A DNA stretch of 64,000 nucleotides from Psychromicrobium lacuslunae (GCF_000950575.1 NZ_CP011005.1:496001-560000); one strand, 5' to 3'; counted from the stretch's first letter, positions 1-8,765 are shown. Program-made: numbers and translations. Notes: generated by a model not told the origin, from the letters alone.

Positions 1-41
1 CGGTGGTTGAATCTCTTGGCTACCGGGCTGAAAATCTCTGA
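1..41 (+). CDS. 3' end of an upstream gene (tentative)
   Basis: In the frame starting at base 3 the first codons read VVESLGYRAENL and stop at TGA 39-41, three bases before the ATG of the next gene. The short reading looks like a protein C-terminus and the tight spacing suggests an operon with the two-component genes, but 12 codons are too few to name a family. It may simply be non-coding. Confidence 0.25.
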   Translation, partial: VVESLGYRAENL

Positions 42-44
42 ATC

Positions 45-1319
45 ATGCGCTCTGAAGCGAGAACACAGCTTAGCCTTGGGAGCATGACTCGCTTCTTGAA
101 CTTTGGTAAAACCTGGCTGCCATTACTCGTTGCGGTTTGGTTCTCAGCGGCCTGGTGTATTGCTGAGGCAGGACGTTTTGGCGGAGCGTTTCTCAACTGG
201 TCTGCGGCCTGGCCCTTAGCGCTGATCACCGCCTCCATCGGGATTGCAGTTGTCTTACCTGGAGTCTCGCTGGCCTTGACCGCTTTATTATTGCTGGCTC
301 AGGGAGTCCATATCCTGCCCTCCCCGGAAGAGACGAACTGGGCTGTCTACTTCGGTATTTCCATTGCTCTGGGTTTCATTATCTGGACTGCCAGGGAGCG
401 GCTTCGTTGGATCGCCATTGCAGCCAACGTCCTTTTCATTGCTGCCGGAGCATATCTTTCCGCAATTCGCGGGCATGATTATCCCTACCCGACCGACGCA
501 AATAATGCTTTTATTAGCCGTGTTTTGACTCTGATAGTAGTCTCTGGGCTTGCCGCAGCCATTGGCTTATTACTCGGTCTTTATGAGAGTCGACTGGCGC
601 TTTCTCGTACCCAGGTAATCACTCAAAAAGCCTTACAAAACGCCGAGACTGAGCTCGTCATCCAACAGGAGCGGGGGCGAATCTCACGCGATCTGCACGA
701 TGTTCTGGCACATTCTCTAGCGGTTATTGCTGCGCAAGCTGATGGCACTCGATACGCTAATCCGGAACAGCCCACCGAGGTGGGCGCCGCATTGGAGAGC
801 ATTGCCGATTCTGCGCGTCGAGCACTAATAGACGCTCAGCTGGTCATAGCAGGAGCGACCGGAGAGACCTCACAGGCACCGCAACCAGGACTCCGAGAAC
901 TTTCAGACTTGTTGGATCAAACGGCGAACGGAAACATCAGATTACGCCGACGGGACTCGGGTATGCCTGAAGAACTCGCCGCGAGTCAGCAGGTCGCGGT
1001 GTATCGGATAGTGCAAGAGGGTACCGCGAATGCCCTAAAACATGGAGCGGTCGATGGTGAGATCTTGGTGCATTTCGATTGGAAAGAACCGGGTCTAGTA
1101 CTTCAAATTTCTTCCGAACTTTCCGCCTCGATTCCGGTAGAGAACGGTAGCGGGGGCCGCGGTATACCGGGGATGCAAGAACGCGCCCGGCTCGCAGGTG
1201 GTTGGCTATCCAGCCAACGGGACGAGTCCGAAGGCTTGTTTCTGCTCACCGCGTTCATTCCCTATCGCGCTAAGCAACAAGCAGAGTCGCTGCTGACTAA
1301 CGCCGGGGGAGCAGCATGA
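45..1319 (+). CDS. Sensor histidine kinase, NarL/LiaS type
   Basis: This is a membrane sensor kinase of the HisKA_3 / HATPase_c class. The first half of the 424 residues is hydrophobic, with about five membrane segments and short loops, so the signal is probably sensed in or at the membrane. The phospho-acceptor region reads RISRDLHDVLAHSLAVI near residue 210, and the ATP-binding part shows the N box (EGTANALKHG) and G box (GGRGIPGMQER). Its last bases overlap the response regulator gene by 4 nt (ATGA), so the pair is translationally coupled. A second in-frame ATG at 84 (MTRFLNFGK) has a purine-rich stretch just in front and may be the true start. The stimulus is unknown. Confidence 0.9.
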   Translation: MRSEARTQLSLGSMTRFLNFGKTWLPLLVAVWFSAAWCIAEAGRFGGAFLNWSAAWPLALITASIGIAVVLPGVSLALTALLLLAQGVHILPSPEETNWAVYFGISIALGFIIWTARERLRWIAIAANVLFIAAGAYLSAIRGHDYPYPTDANNAFISRVLTLIVVSGLAAAIGLLLGLYESRLALSRTQVITQKALQNAETELVIQQERGRISRDLHDVLAHSLAVIAAQADGTRYANPEQPTEVGAALESIADSARRALIDAQLVIAGATGETSQAPQPGLRELSDLLDQTANGNIRLRRRDSGMPEELAASQQVAVYRIVQEGTANALKHGAVDGEILVHFDWKEPGLVLQISSELSASIPVENGSGGRGIPGMQERARLAGGWLSSQRDESEGLFLLTAFIPYRAKQQAESLLTNAGGAA

Positions 1320-2020
1320 CGACCGAACTGGATTCGGTGATCCGAGTCATGCTGGTCGACGATCAAGAGCTCTTCCGAGTCGGGATTAGCAAGGTGATCT
1401 CCAGCCAACCGGATATGGAAACGGTTGGTGAAGCGGCCGACGGCCTCGAAGCAATCGCCCGGGTATTGGATTACCAGCCCGATGTGGTGTTGATGGATTT
1501 GCGGATGCCTCGCCTGGATGGGGTGAGTGCCACCCAACGAATCATGTATCAGGCCAAACTCAGCGGGGCGCAAAAACCGCGAATTATCGCGCTGACCACC
1601 TTTAATCGGGATCAGGCCGTGCTCGACGCGGTTCAGGCCGGGGCCAGTGGATTTTTGTTGAAGAGCGCAGAACCGGAATTCTTGCTCTCTGCGATTCGCA
1701 CGGTGCATTCTGGCTACGCGGTGATTGCACCCAGCACCGTACACGAGTTGTTTCAGCACGCGGCCCGCACCTTGCCAGCTGCCGCACCGGACACGTCGGT
1801 TTTGCGGCAACTCTCCAGTCGTGAATGCGAGGTCTTCCTGCTCGCGGCCAAAGCTCTCTCCAATACAGAGATTGCGCAGAGCCTCTTTGTTTCAGAGGCC
1901 ACCGTTAAATCACATCTGCGCGCCGTGCTGACAAAGCTTGATCTGCAAAACCGAATTCAGCTAGTGGCGTTTGCCTATCAACATCGGCTCCTGGGGCCTG
2001 GTGGTCAGCAGATAAACTAA
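1316..2020 (+). CDS. Response regulator, NarL/FixJ family
   Basis: This is a 234-aa cytoplasmic transcription factor partnered with the kinase just upstream. The receiver domain has the acidic pair in MLVDDQELFR, the phospho-accepting Asp in VVLMDLRMPRLDG near residue 60, and a conserved Lys in GFLLKSAEPEF. The C-terminal LuxR-type HTH is clear (LSSRECEVFLLAAKALSNTEIAQSLFVSEATVKSHL in outline, residues about 160-205). The start overlaps the kinase stop as ATGA. Target promoters cannot be told from the window. No membrane transporter of the LiaR/DesR type follows directly. Confidence 0.93.
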   Translation: MTTELDSVIRVMLVDDQELFRVGISKVISSQPDMETVGEAADGLEAIARVLDYQPDVVLMDLRMPRLDGVSATQRIMYQAKLSGAQKPRIIALTTFNRDQAVLDAVQAGASGFLLKSAEPEFLLSAIRTVHSGYAVIAPSTVHELFQHAARTLPAAAPDTSVLRQLSSRECEVFLLAAKALSNTEIAQSLFVSEATVKSHLRAVLTKLDLQNRIQLVAFAYQHRLLGPGGQQIN

Positions 2021-2046
2021 CTGGTCGCTTGGCATGAGACTATCTA

Positions 2047-2250
2047 GTGGTGATATTGAAGCTAGACCAATTATTGTTAGCGGATGTGCCGGCGGTGGCG
2101 TTGCAGCCAGCCGGATATACCGGCAGCCCTGCCAACGATGTCGAGCAGAGCTATTTCGTCATCTTCCCGGAGGGTGAAAGCAATCTGACCTTGGAAACTG
2201 CCACTCTCCAACTTGACGGCTATCAGCAAGATAAAATCAAAGGCTTCTGA
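2047..2250 (+). CDS. Hypothetical small protein (67 aa)
   Basis: A 67-codon frame starts at GTG 2047 and ends 8 nt before the Nudix gene. Nothing in it matches a family I recognise. It has no signal peptide or membrane segment, and the middle (SYFVIFPEGESNLTLETATLQLDGY) has an alternating pattern that would suit beta strands. It fills the only space between the response regulator and the Nudix gene without leaving a gap, which favours a real gene. No good ribosome-binding site precedes the GTG. Confidence 0.4.
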   Translation: MVILKLDQLLLADVPAVALQPAGYTGSPANDVEQSYFVIFPEGESNLTLETATLQLDGYQQDKIKGF

Positions 2251-2258
2251 GGTAACAA

Positions 2259-2771
2259 GTGTCGGCAGCGAAAGTGACTCTGGTGTTTTTACTCCGCTCC
2301 GGCGAGGTATTACTTGGTCTGAAGAAAACAGGTTTCGGCACCGGAAAAGTCGTCGGCATCGGCGGTCACCTGGAAACGGGGGAGAGCGCCCGGGACGCCG
2401 CGGTGCGGGAGGTGTTCGAGGAAACCTCCGTCAGGGTGCAGAGTGCCGATTTGTACTACCGAGGCAGTGTGCGGTTCCGTTTTCCGGCTATGCCTGACTG
2501 GGATATGGACACCGAGGTTTTTAGTGCACTGAATTGGCAGGGCGAGCCTCAAGAAAGCGCGGAGATTGCACCGCGTTGGCACCGGCTCGACGCGCTGCCG
2601 TTGACACAGATGTGGCAGGACGCGGAGCACTGGCTGCCTCTCATGCTCAGCTATCCGGAGGGCGAACAAATAACACAACGCTTCATCGTGCGGATGGCCA
2701 CCGACAACGAAAGCGTCGAATCGGTGCAGACTGAAAGTGAACGGCAAGTCAGTGAAGCTAGAGAGCGCTGA
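2259..2771 (+). CDS. Nudix hydrolase (MutT/MTH1-like)
   Basis: This is a 170-aa hydrolase of nucleoside diphosphates linked to another moiety, probably sanitising oxidised dNTPs. The Nudix box lies at residues about 37-59: G-x5-E-x7-REVFEE is intact (GHLETGESARDAAVREVFEE), with Thr-Ser-Val in place of the usual x-G-hydrophobic end. The WxGEPxESAEIAPRW stretch (residues about 90-105) resembles MTH1-type proteins. The start is GTG preceded by GAGGTAACAA, a good ribosome-binding site. The last 14 nt overlap the convergent alpha-galactosidase gene. Substrate choice (8-oxo-dGTP or another NDP-X) is not resolved. Confidence 0.85.
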   Translation: MSAAKVTLVFLLRSGEVLLGLKKTGFGTGKVVGIGGHLETGESARDAAVREVFEETSVRVQSADLYYRGSVRFRFPAMPDWDMDTEVFSALNWQGEPQESAEIAPRWHRLDALPLTQMWQDAEHWLPLMLSYPEGEQITQRFIVRMATDNESVESVQTESERQVSEARER

Positions 2772-4980
2772 GCTTCAGTAACACAATCTGCTCCGGTGAA
2801 GCTTCCGGCAATTGCAGACCCACCTTCTGTAAGGCAGCACCGGAATACTGTGTATCGTCCGAGGCCGCGGCCGATAACTGGGTGAGCCAGTGCGGTGCCA
2901 CCAAGCCATGTGGCTTATCGCCGGGTGCCAGCAGGCGGACCTGATAACGCGCCTCCGGATCAAGACCAGCAAGCTGGAAACGTCCCCTGGGCGCGAATTC
3001 CGAACGGCTCAAATAGGCCAGTTGAAAAAGTCCCTGCCGCTGGTCCGCTGAAACCACACCTCGAATCAGCAGCGAGGGATCGGCATGATCGACTCGAACC
3101 ACCTTCCCCGAATGCAACAGCGGGCGTTCTTGCTGGTAGAGCCGAATCCAGTCAGCTAATTCGGCCAGTTCCTCGGCGCTCGCCGCATTGAGATCCCACT
3201 CAATGCCGAAATGACCGAACAGCGCCGTGCCAGCGCGGAAAGAGAGGTCGTGGCGTCGCCCAGTGGTGTGCGAACGAGTCGAGGCAACGTGGGAACCGAT
3301 CAGTTCAGGCGGGATGAGCTGACCGGTCCAGCGGTCAATGTGTTGACGTTCCAGCGGATCGATGCAATCCGAAGCCCAGACCCGGTCGGTGCGTTCCAGC
3401 ACGCCCAGGTCCACCCGGGCGCCACCGGAGGAGCAAGATTCGATTTCCAGTTCCGGGAATCGTGCTTTGAGTTCATCCATCAATCGGTAGGTCGCCAAAG
3501 TCTGTTCATGCACACTCGGCACCCCGCTGGGCTGCCGCCCGGCGTCGACCAAATCGCGATTGTGGTCCCATTTGATATAGCTGATCGAGTATTCGGTGAG
3601 TAATTCAACCATTCGATCCCTGATGAATTCATAGGCTTCAGGGATGGCCAGATTGAGTACTTGCTGATGTCGAGACTCCACCGGCAAGCGGTCTCCGGTA
3701 GCCATCACCCACTCCGGGTGGCGGCGAGCGAGTTCCGAGTCAAGATTGACCATTTCGGGTTCGAACCACAGCCCGAACTCCATCCCGAGTTCACCGACTC
3801 GGCCCACCAGCGGAGCTAGGCCATTGGGCCACACCGCCGGATCGACGTACCAATCGCCTAGGCCGGCTCGATCATCACGGCGCCCCAGGAACCAGCCATC
3901 ATCGAGCACGAAACGTTCCACGCCGATGTGGGCAGCGGTCTCGGCCAGGCCGAGCAGCCGCTCCAGATCGTGGTCGAAATATACCGCCTCCCAAACGTTC
4001 AGGGTGGCTGGACGCGGTTTGCTGGCCCGGCCGGGAAGTTCGCGGAGGAACCGATGGAACTTAGCAGCCACCTCATCCAAGCCTTGCCCATAGCTCGCGT
4101 AAACCCAGGGGCTCTGGTAACTCTGCCCCTGAGTCAGCCGTACCTCGCCGGGCAACAGTAGTTCGCCCGCACCAAGTAATTGCACACCGTGAAAGGTGCG
4201 TTCTGCGTAGTGCCGATGATTACCGGAGAAACCCAGGTGAACCGACCAAACCTCGCCCTGCTGGAAGCAAAAACCCTGTTTTCCCAGGCAAAGCAGAGTC
4301 GCAGCATCCGAACCGGTACGACCCTTGCGGCCCTCGCGCAGATGGCTGCCGACAGTCATCCTGCTCCGCTGCGGAACGCGCTCCTTACCCCAGTGTCCGG
4401 CAAAGTCCAGTAACTCCTGAGCGGCCAACGGCACCGGGAAAGCAAAATTTAGCTCATCGAGCTGATACGGCTGCGTGGACTGGTTCTGCAATTCGGCGCG
4501 GGCTCGGAGCAAACCGGAATCGGTCATTTCTATCTCCAGCCGGAGACCCAGTTGGGCCGCCGGGTCGGAAGCCTGCACGATGAGTCGTTGGCCTTGTAAA
4601 ACCACTGGGCCTTGAGGCTCGGGGAGTCCCTCGACGGCGTGCCCGTCGAGCTGGAGAGCAGAAACGGTGAACTGTGGGGACCAGGCGGTGCCATCTCGAC
4701 TACCCGAGAGGCCCGGCCGACCAAGCCAGCCCGCGCTGTGCGCCGGCAATATTGCGACCCGAACCGGCAGATCGACCATATTTGAGACCACCGGGGAAAT
4801 ATTCGCCTCAGCTAGAGCTAATAATTCTTGATCGCTAAGCGCTCCGAGCGCTTCACCCCAATGCACGACTTCAGGGAGCCTGCCTTCGCGGCAGTCAAGC
4901 ACCAGGGCGACCTGAGCGGCTTGCAGGGAAATGAGCGCGTTCGTGGGGTGCTTCACTGTGTCTTCTTCGGCCCTGATCAT
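2758..4980 (-). CDS. Alpha-galactosidase, GH36
   Basis: A 740-aa cytoplasmic glycosidase that removes terminal alpha-galactose from oligosaccharides such as melibiose or raffinose. It has the N-terminal beta-sandwich, a (beta/alpha)8 core and a C-terminal beta domain typical of the family, and the length is normal. Active-site signatures are present: DDGWF (residues about 375), the nucleophile Asp in YIKWDHNRDL (about 485), and the ESCSSGGARVDLG...SDCIDPLERQ stretch carrying the acid/base Asp (about 540-570). No signal peptide is visible. The annotated ATG gives nine residues before an alternative in-frame GTG (VKHPTN). It is a single gene, with no sugar transporter next to it. Confidence 0.93.
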   Translation of the reverse strand: MIRAEEDTVKHPTNALISLQAAQVALVLDCREGRLPEVVHWGEALGALSDQELLALAEANISPVVSNMVDLPVRVAILPAHSAGWLGRPGLSGSRDGTAWSPQFTVSALQLDGHAVEGLPEPQGPVVLQGQRLIVQASDPAAQLGLRLEIEMTDSGLLRARAELQNQSTQPYQLDELNFAFPVPLAAQELLDFAGHWGKERVPQRSRMTVGSHLREGRKGRTGSDAATLLCLGKQGFCFQQGEVWSVHLGFSGNHRHYAERTFHGVQLLGAGELLLPGEVRLTQGQSYQSPWVYASYGQGLDEVAAKFHRFLRELPGRASKPRPATLNVWEAVYFDHDLERLLGLAETAAHIGVERFVLDDGWFLGRRDDRAGLGDWYVDPAVWPNGLAPLVGRVGELGMEFGLWFEPEMVNLDSELARRHPEWVMATGDRLPVESRHQQVLNLAIPEAYEFIRDRMVELLTEYSISYIKWDHNRDLVDAGRQPSGVPSVHEQTLATYRLMDELKARFPELEIESCSSGGARVDLGVLERTDRVWASDCIDPLERQHIDRWTGQLIPPELIGSHVASTRSHTTGRRHDLSFRAGTALFGHFGIEWDLNAASAEELAELADWIRLYQQERPLLHSGKVVRVDHADPSLLIRGVVSADQRQGLFQLAYLSRSEFAPRGRFQLAGLDPEARYQVRLLAPGDKPHGLVAPHWLTQLSAAASDDTQYSGAALQKVGLQLPEASPEQIVLLKLSAL

Positions 4981-5176
4981 TCAGGCAGTTTAGTGACCTT
5001 CGGCAGCTCGCGGAAGAGCTGGCCGAAGTGTGACTTCGCTGACTCGGTGCGGCGACCCATTGCGTTTCGCCAGGGAATCAAAGGCGCGCCGCTTGTAACC
5101 TTTTTGATGGAGGCGGAAACTCAGACTGTATTCGAATCAGTAAGCGATGACCTGGGCGGCACCGAAAGGAACGGCT

Positions 5177-5683
5177 GTGGAACCCGATCGCGAAAGTCAG
5201 TTCGTGGCGATGCATCAAGATTGCTACTCGCTGATCTATGCCTTCGTGCAGCGTCGGATCAATGACCCTGAAGCTAGTCAAGAGCTAGCCGCTGACGTTT
5301 TCCGCATCGTCTGGCAAAAGTGGCAGGGCGAGGCCCCTCGGCTGCCCTGGTTATATGCGGTGGCGCGCAATGTGATTGGCAACGAATACCGTAGCCGAGA
5401 GCGGCGACGCCAGCTGCAGTCGCGGTTACGTGCCGAGGCAGTGGCTCAGTCCGGATCCAACGAACCAGAAAGTTACGTGCTGGAGGTACTCGAAACCTTG
5501 AAAAACGCCGATCGGGAGGTTCTGCAACTGGCCTACTGGGAGCAACTGTCACTCGCCGAAATCGGTGTGGTGCTGCAGATCAGCCCCACTACCGCCAAAG
5601 TGAGGTTGCACCGGGCCCGGGAAGCGTTTCGTCGCGCGATGCCCAGGACTGGCCTGACAACATCAACTCAGCAGGAGGCCTGA
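5177..5683 (+). CDS. ECF-type RNA polymerase sigma factor
   Basis: A group-4 sigma factor of about 168 aa. Region 2 is seen in DPEASQELAADVFRIVWQKW (core-polymerase and -10 binding), and region 4 in REVLQLAYWEQLSLAEIGVVLQISPTTAKVRLHRAREAF (HTH for the -35 element). GTG 5177 is preferred as start because AAAGGA lies 6 nt upstream; a longer frame opens at 5147. The next gene follows its stop after one base and encodes a single-span membrane protein, the usual setting for a sigma/anti-sigma pair. The signal and regulon are unknown. Confidence 0.88.
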   Translation: MEPDRESQFVAMHQDCYSLIYAFVQRRINDPEASQELAADVFRIVWQKWQGEAPRLPWLYAVARNVIGNEYRSRERRRQLQSRLRAEAVAQSGSNEPESYVLEVLETLKNADREVLQLAYWEQLSLAEIGVVLQISPTTAKVRLHRAREAFRRAMPRTGLTTSTQQEA

Positions 5684-5684
5684 A

Positions 5685-6560
5685 ATGGATCCGATAGCGA
5701 AGCTTATTTCGGAGAGCGATCCGATGCGTCGAGATCCGGCCCGGCTACCCGAGGCGGCAGCAGAATTGCGAGCTGTGGTCACCGAAGCTGAACCAAAAGC
5801 TCAGCTGATTGGGGGCGCTCCGGGCAGCCCCAGTCCTATCCGGCCGAAGAAACGCCGCTGGCCCAGGGTTTCGGTGCTCGCCGCCTCCCTGGCAGTTATT
5901 GCGGTGGCAGTACTGGTGGTCTTCTTGAATGTGAACAGACTGCCCACACCCATCTCGCCAGCCTCGGGGCAGCCCGCGGTGCAAAATTCCGGATGGCAGC
6001 TTTACTTGGAAGGTTCCGGGCAGCTGAGTTTTGAATACCCGCCAGGCTGGCAGGCCCAGGAAAGCTTTAAAAACGACCAGAACGGCGGCGAGATTCGTAC
6101 CGTGGCGGTGCGCAATCCGGCCGGTGCGCAAATCGCCCTGCTAAGCCTAGAAAGAGGAGTCGCCTACCCAGAGCTTTGCCAGCTGAACCAGGGTGTGCAG
6201 CTGGTGGACACCGTGCCTTTGCAATTACCGGTGAAGTCAATCCAGAACCCGAATATGTTGCCCGGTAAGCCGAGCTTTGTCTTCCGGGTCAGCCCTGACG
6301 CGGTCACCGGGGAGGTTCGTGGCGCGATTTTGCTGCGCAATGAATCCTCCACGCCGAATATTGGCGGTTGCCTTTCGCCGGATCGAATCTATGCACCGGA
6401 CGGGATCGCCCTAATTGGGTTTGGCGACGAGGTGACACCCGCGAAGCTCGACTCGGCCGCTCCGCTCACTTTCAAAGACCTGGCGGCGGCCAAGGCTTAT
6501 CAAAATACCGAGGAGTACCAGACCCTCAAAAAGATCCTCACCTCGTTGCGCTTCCGTTAA
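5685..6560 (+). CDS. Single-span membrane protein, possible anti-sigma partner
   Basis: A 291-aa protein with a cytoplasmic N-terminus of about 60 residues, one membrane helix (residues about 63-83, VSVLAASLAVIAVAVLVVFL) and a large exported C-terminal part. The start lies 1 nt after the sigma factor stop, so translation is probably coupled. I see no HxxxCxxC zinc anti-sigma motif in the N-terminus, so the anti-sigma role rests on topology and position only. The outer part has an LSFEYPPGWQAQESF motif near residue 110, of the kind found in lipoprotein or PsbP-like folds. The function is otherwise unknown. Confidence 0.7.
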   Translation: MDPIAKLISESDPMRRDPARLPEAAAELRAVVTEAEPKAQLIGGAPGSPSPIRPKKRRWPRVSVLAASLAVIAVAVLVVFLNVNRLPTPISPASGQPAVQNSGWQLYLEGSGQLSFEYPPGWQAQESFKNDQNGGEIRTVAVRNPAGAQIALLSLERGVAYPELCQLNQGVQLVDTVPLQLPVKSIQNPNMLPGKPSFVFRVSPDAVTGEVRGAILLRNESSTPNIGGCLSPDRIYAPDGIALIGFGDEVTPAKLDSAAPLTFKDLAAAKAYQNTEEYQTLKKILTSLRFR

Positions 6561-6565
6561 ACCAG

Positions 6566-6626
6566 ATCGAGTGTGCAGTTCTACACCTTAAAACGCGGTC
6601 AAAAGGTGCAGAACTGCACACTCGAT
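6566..6626. terminator. Long inverted repeat downstream of the sigma-factor operon
   Basis: Two 24-nt arms (6566-6589 and 6603-6626) are reverse complements with a single mismatch, separated by 13 nt. No clear T-run follows on either strand. It lies between convergent genes (membrane protein + and prpC -), so a bidirectional terminator is the simplest reading. The arm length is unusual for a terminator, and a mobile repeat family is possible. Confidence 0.6.
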
Positions 6627-6648
6627 GGGAAAGAGCGCTCAGAGCTGT

Positions 6649-6678
6649 CTCTCAGATCTCTCTCTCAGATCTCTCTCT
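6649..6678. repeat. 13-bp tandem duplication across the prpC stop codon
   Basis: CTCTCAGATCTCT occurs at 6649-6661 and again at 6662-6674, followed by a partial third copy (CTCT). The prpC stop codon (complement of 6665-6667) lies in the second unit, so the repeat has shaped the last three residues (REI) of the protein. Slipped-strand duplication is the likely origin. Confidence 0.85.
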
Positions 6679-7783
6679 CCGAGGGGCCGTTGTAGGCGCT
6701 CAGCGGACGGATCAGCGAATTCGAGGCCGCTTGCTCCATAATGTGAGCGGTCCAGCCGGTGATCCGTGAGGCCACGAACAGCGGGGTGAACGTCGGGGTG
6801 TCGAAGCCCATCAGGTGATAGGTCGGCCCGGCCGGATAATCCAGGTTCGGCTTAATGTTCTTCGCCTCGCCCATTGCTGATTCCAAAGCAGAGTACAGTT
6901 CCAGCATGTCCGCGCGCTGATAGTGCGCCGACATTTTTTCCAACGCCTCCTTCATGGTCGGCACTCGGGAATCACCGTTCTTATAAACCCGGTGACCAAA
7001 GCCCATGATCTTTTTCTTCTGAGCCAAGGCGTCATCCAACCAGCTCTTGGCGTCGACACCGGTGGACTGGATTTCCTCGAAGGTGTGCATCACGGCTTCG
7101 TTGGCGCCGCCATGCAAAGGCCCCTTCAGAGCGCCGATCGCCCCGGTCACCGCCGAATGCAGATCCGCGAGCGTCGAGGTGATAACCCGAGCGGTGAAGG
7201 TGGAAGCATTGAAGGAATGCTCCGCGTAGAGGATCATCGAAACGTTGAACGCCTCGACCACCTCGGGCGCAGCTTCTTCGCCGAAAGTCATCCAGAGGAA
7301 GTTCGCTGAATAACCCAGATCTTCACGGGGATCCACCGGAGCCAAGCCGTGCCGACGTCGTTGGTCATAAGCGACCACCGCTGGCATCGCCGCGAAGAGT
7401 TCCTGGGCTTTACGCAGATTGGCCTCGGCGGAGGAGTCCTCCGCCAGGGCATGATTGGCACCGATCACCGAGGTGGCGGTCCGGCAGACGTCCATCGGGT
7501 GGCAGCTGGTGGGCAGCAGATCGATAGCGGCCTTGACGTTGCTGTCCAAGGCACGATTGGCCCGCTCAAGAGCTTCGAACTCGGTGAGCTCCGCTTCGGA
7601 CGGCAGTTCGCCATTCCACAGCAGCAGTGCAACTTCTTCGAAGCTTTTCTGCGCGGCCAAGTCCTGTACCGGGTAGCCGCGGTAGAGCAGCGAATTAGTT
7701 TCCGGGTTGACCTTCGAGACCGCCGTGTAATCGACGACGACGCCGGCTAGGCCCTTCTTAATTTCCTGTGTTTCTTCGGCCAT
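6665..7783 (-). CDS. prpC: 2-methylcitrate synthase / citrate synthase
   Basis: Condenses propionyl-CoA with oxaloacetate to 2-methylcitrate, the first step of the methylcitrate cycle, and may also accept acetyl-CoA. The 372-aa length is normal for the short bacterial PrpC type. Family signatures are visible: the LLWNGELPS region near residue 53, the catalytic histidine in GPLHGGANEAV (about 220-230), and the GFGHRVYKNGDSRV block (about 260-275) with the second catalytic His. It is the last gene of the prpD-prpB-prpC operon, with a 64-nt gap after prpB. The start has AAGGAG about 11 nt upstream. The C-terminal codons fall in a small tandem repeat. Confidence 0.92.
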   Translation of the reverse strand: MAEETQEIKKGLAGVVVDYTAVSKVNPETNSLLYRGYPVQDLAAQKSFEEVALLLWNGELPSEAELTEFEALERANRALDSNVKAAIDLLPTSCHPMDVCRTATSVIGANHALAEDSSAEANLRKAQELFAAMPAVVAYDQRRRHGLAPVDPREDLGYSANFLWMTFGEEAAPEVVEAFNVSMILYAEHSFNASTFTARVITSTLADLHSAVTGAIGALKGPLHGGANEAVMHTFEEIQSTGVDAKSWLDDALAQKKKIMGFGHRVYKNGDSRVPTMKEALEKMSAHYQRADMLELYSALESAMGEAKNIKPNLDYPAGPTYHLMGFDTPTFTPLFVASRITGWTAHIMEQAASNSLIRPLSAYNGPSEREI

Positions 7784-7847
7784 CTGTTCTCACTCTCCTT
7801 CGAGATTATTGGCTCTTTAGCTGTGCTCAGCTCGGGCGAGCTGGCGT

Positions 7848-8765
7848 TTACAGCTGGGTCGTAAACTGCACTGGTGCTGAAAAATTAAACACAGCGGAGT
7901 CGAACTGGTTGTATCCCTCGTAGTCTACGAGTTCATATAAACGAGCACGGGTCTGCATCCGTTCTACTGTCGCTTGTTGGGTGCCATCGGCCCGGATCAC
8001 ATCGAGGGTGCGCTCGGCCTCGCCCATTGCGCTACGCAGCAGAGTGACCGGGTAGATCACCATATTGATGCCGACGCCGGAAAGTTGCTCAACGGTAAAG
8101 AGCTCGCTCTTGCCGAATTCGGTCATATTGGCCAGAATCGGCACCTCGACGGCTTTTCGGATTGCCTCGAAGTCAGCCAGTGTGTGCATAGCTTCCGGGA
8201 AGATCGCATCTGCTCCGGCGTCAACCAGAGCCTTGGCCCGGTTCACCGCCGAAGCGGTACCTTCCACGGCAGCCACGTCGGTGCGGGCCATAATCAGGAA
8301 GTTCTCATCCCTGCGGGCGTCCGCGGCGGCCCGGATCCGCTTCAGCGCGGTATCCAGATCCACCACCGCCTTGCCATCGAGGTGACCGCAGCGTTTCGGG
8401 TTGATCTGGTCCTCGATGTGCAGGCCAGCGAGCCCAGCGTCTTCGAATTCCTGCACGCTGCGGGCCACGTTCATCGGCTCACCGAAGCCGGTATCGGCAT
8501 CGACGATGGCCGGCAGATCGGTCATTCGAGCAATTTGCTTGGCCCGCCCGGCCACTTCGCTGAGCGTGGTCAGGCCGATGTCAGGCAAGCCCAGATCGGC
8601 AGAGAGCACCGCGCCGGAGATGTAAACGCCGTCAAACTCTTTGTCCTGGATCAGCTTGGCAGAGAGCGGATTGAAGGCACCCGGGAACTGCTGTAGCGTC
8701 CCCGAGTTCAGCTTTGTGCGCAGATCGATTCTTTTCTGCGCCGCGCTGGTTTTGGCATACAACAT
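7848..8765 (-). CDS. prpB: 2-methylisocitrate lyase
   Basis: Cleaves 2-methylisocitrate to pyruvate and succinate, the last step of the methylcitrate cycle. The 305-aa protein shows the isocitrate-lyase superfamily signatures: DADTGFGEPMNV (metal-binding Asp, residues about 88-98), the catalytic-loop motif PKRCGHLDGK (about 123-132) carrying the Cys nucleophile/acid, and MARTD (about 158-162). It follows prpD without a gap: its ATG directly abuts the prpD stop. Confidence 0.93.
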   Translation of the reverse strand: MLYAKTSAAQKRIDLRTKLNSGTLQQFPGAFNPLSAKLIQDKEFDGVYISGAVLSADLGLPDIGLTTLSEVAGRAKQIARMTDLPAIVDADTGFGEPMNVARSVQEFEDAGLAGLHIEDQINPKRCGHLDGKAVVDLDTALKRIRAAADARRDENFLIMARTDVAAVEGTASAVNRAKALVDAGADAIFPEAMHTLADFEAIRKAVEVPILANMTEFGKSELFTVEQLSGVGINMVIYPVTLLRSAMGEAERTLDVIRADGTQQATVERMQTRARLYELVDYEGYNQFDSAVFNFSAPVQFTTQL

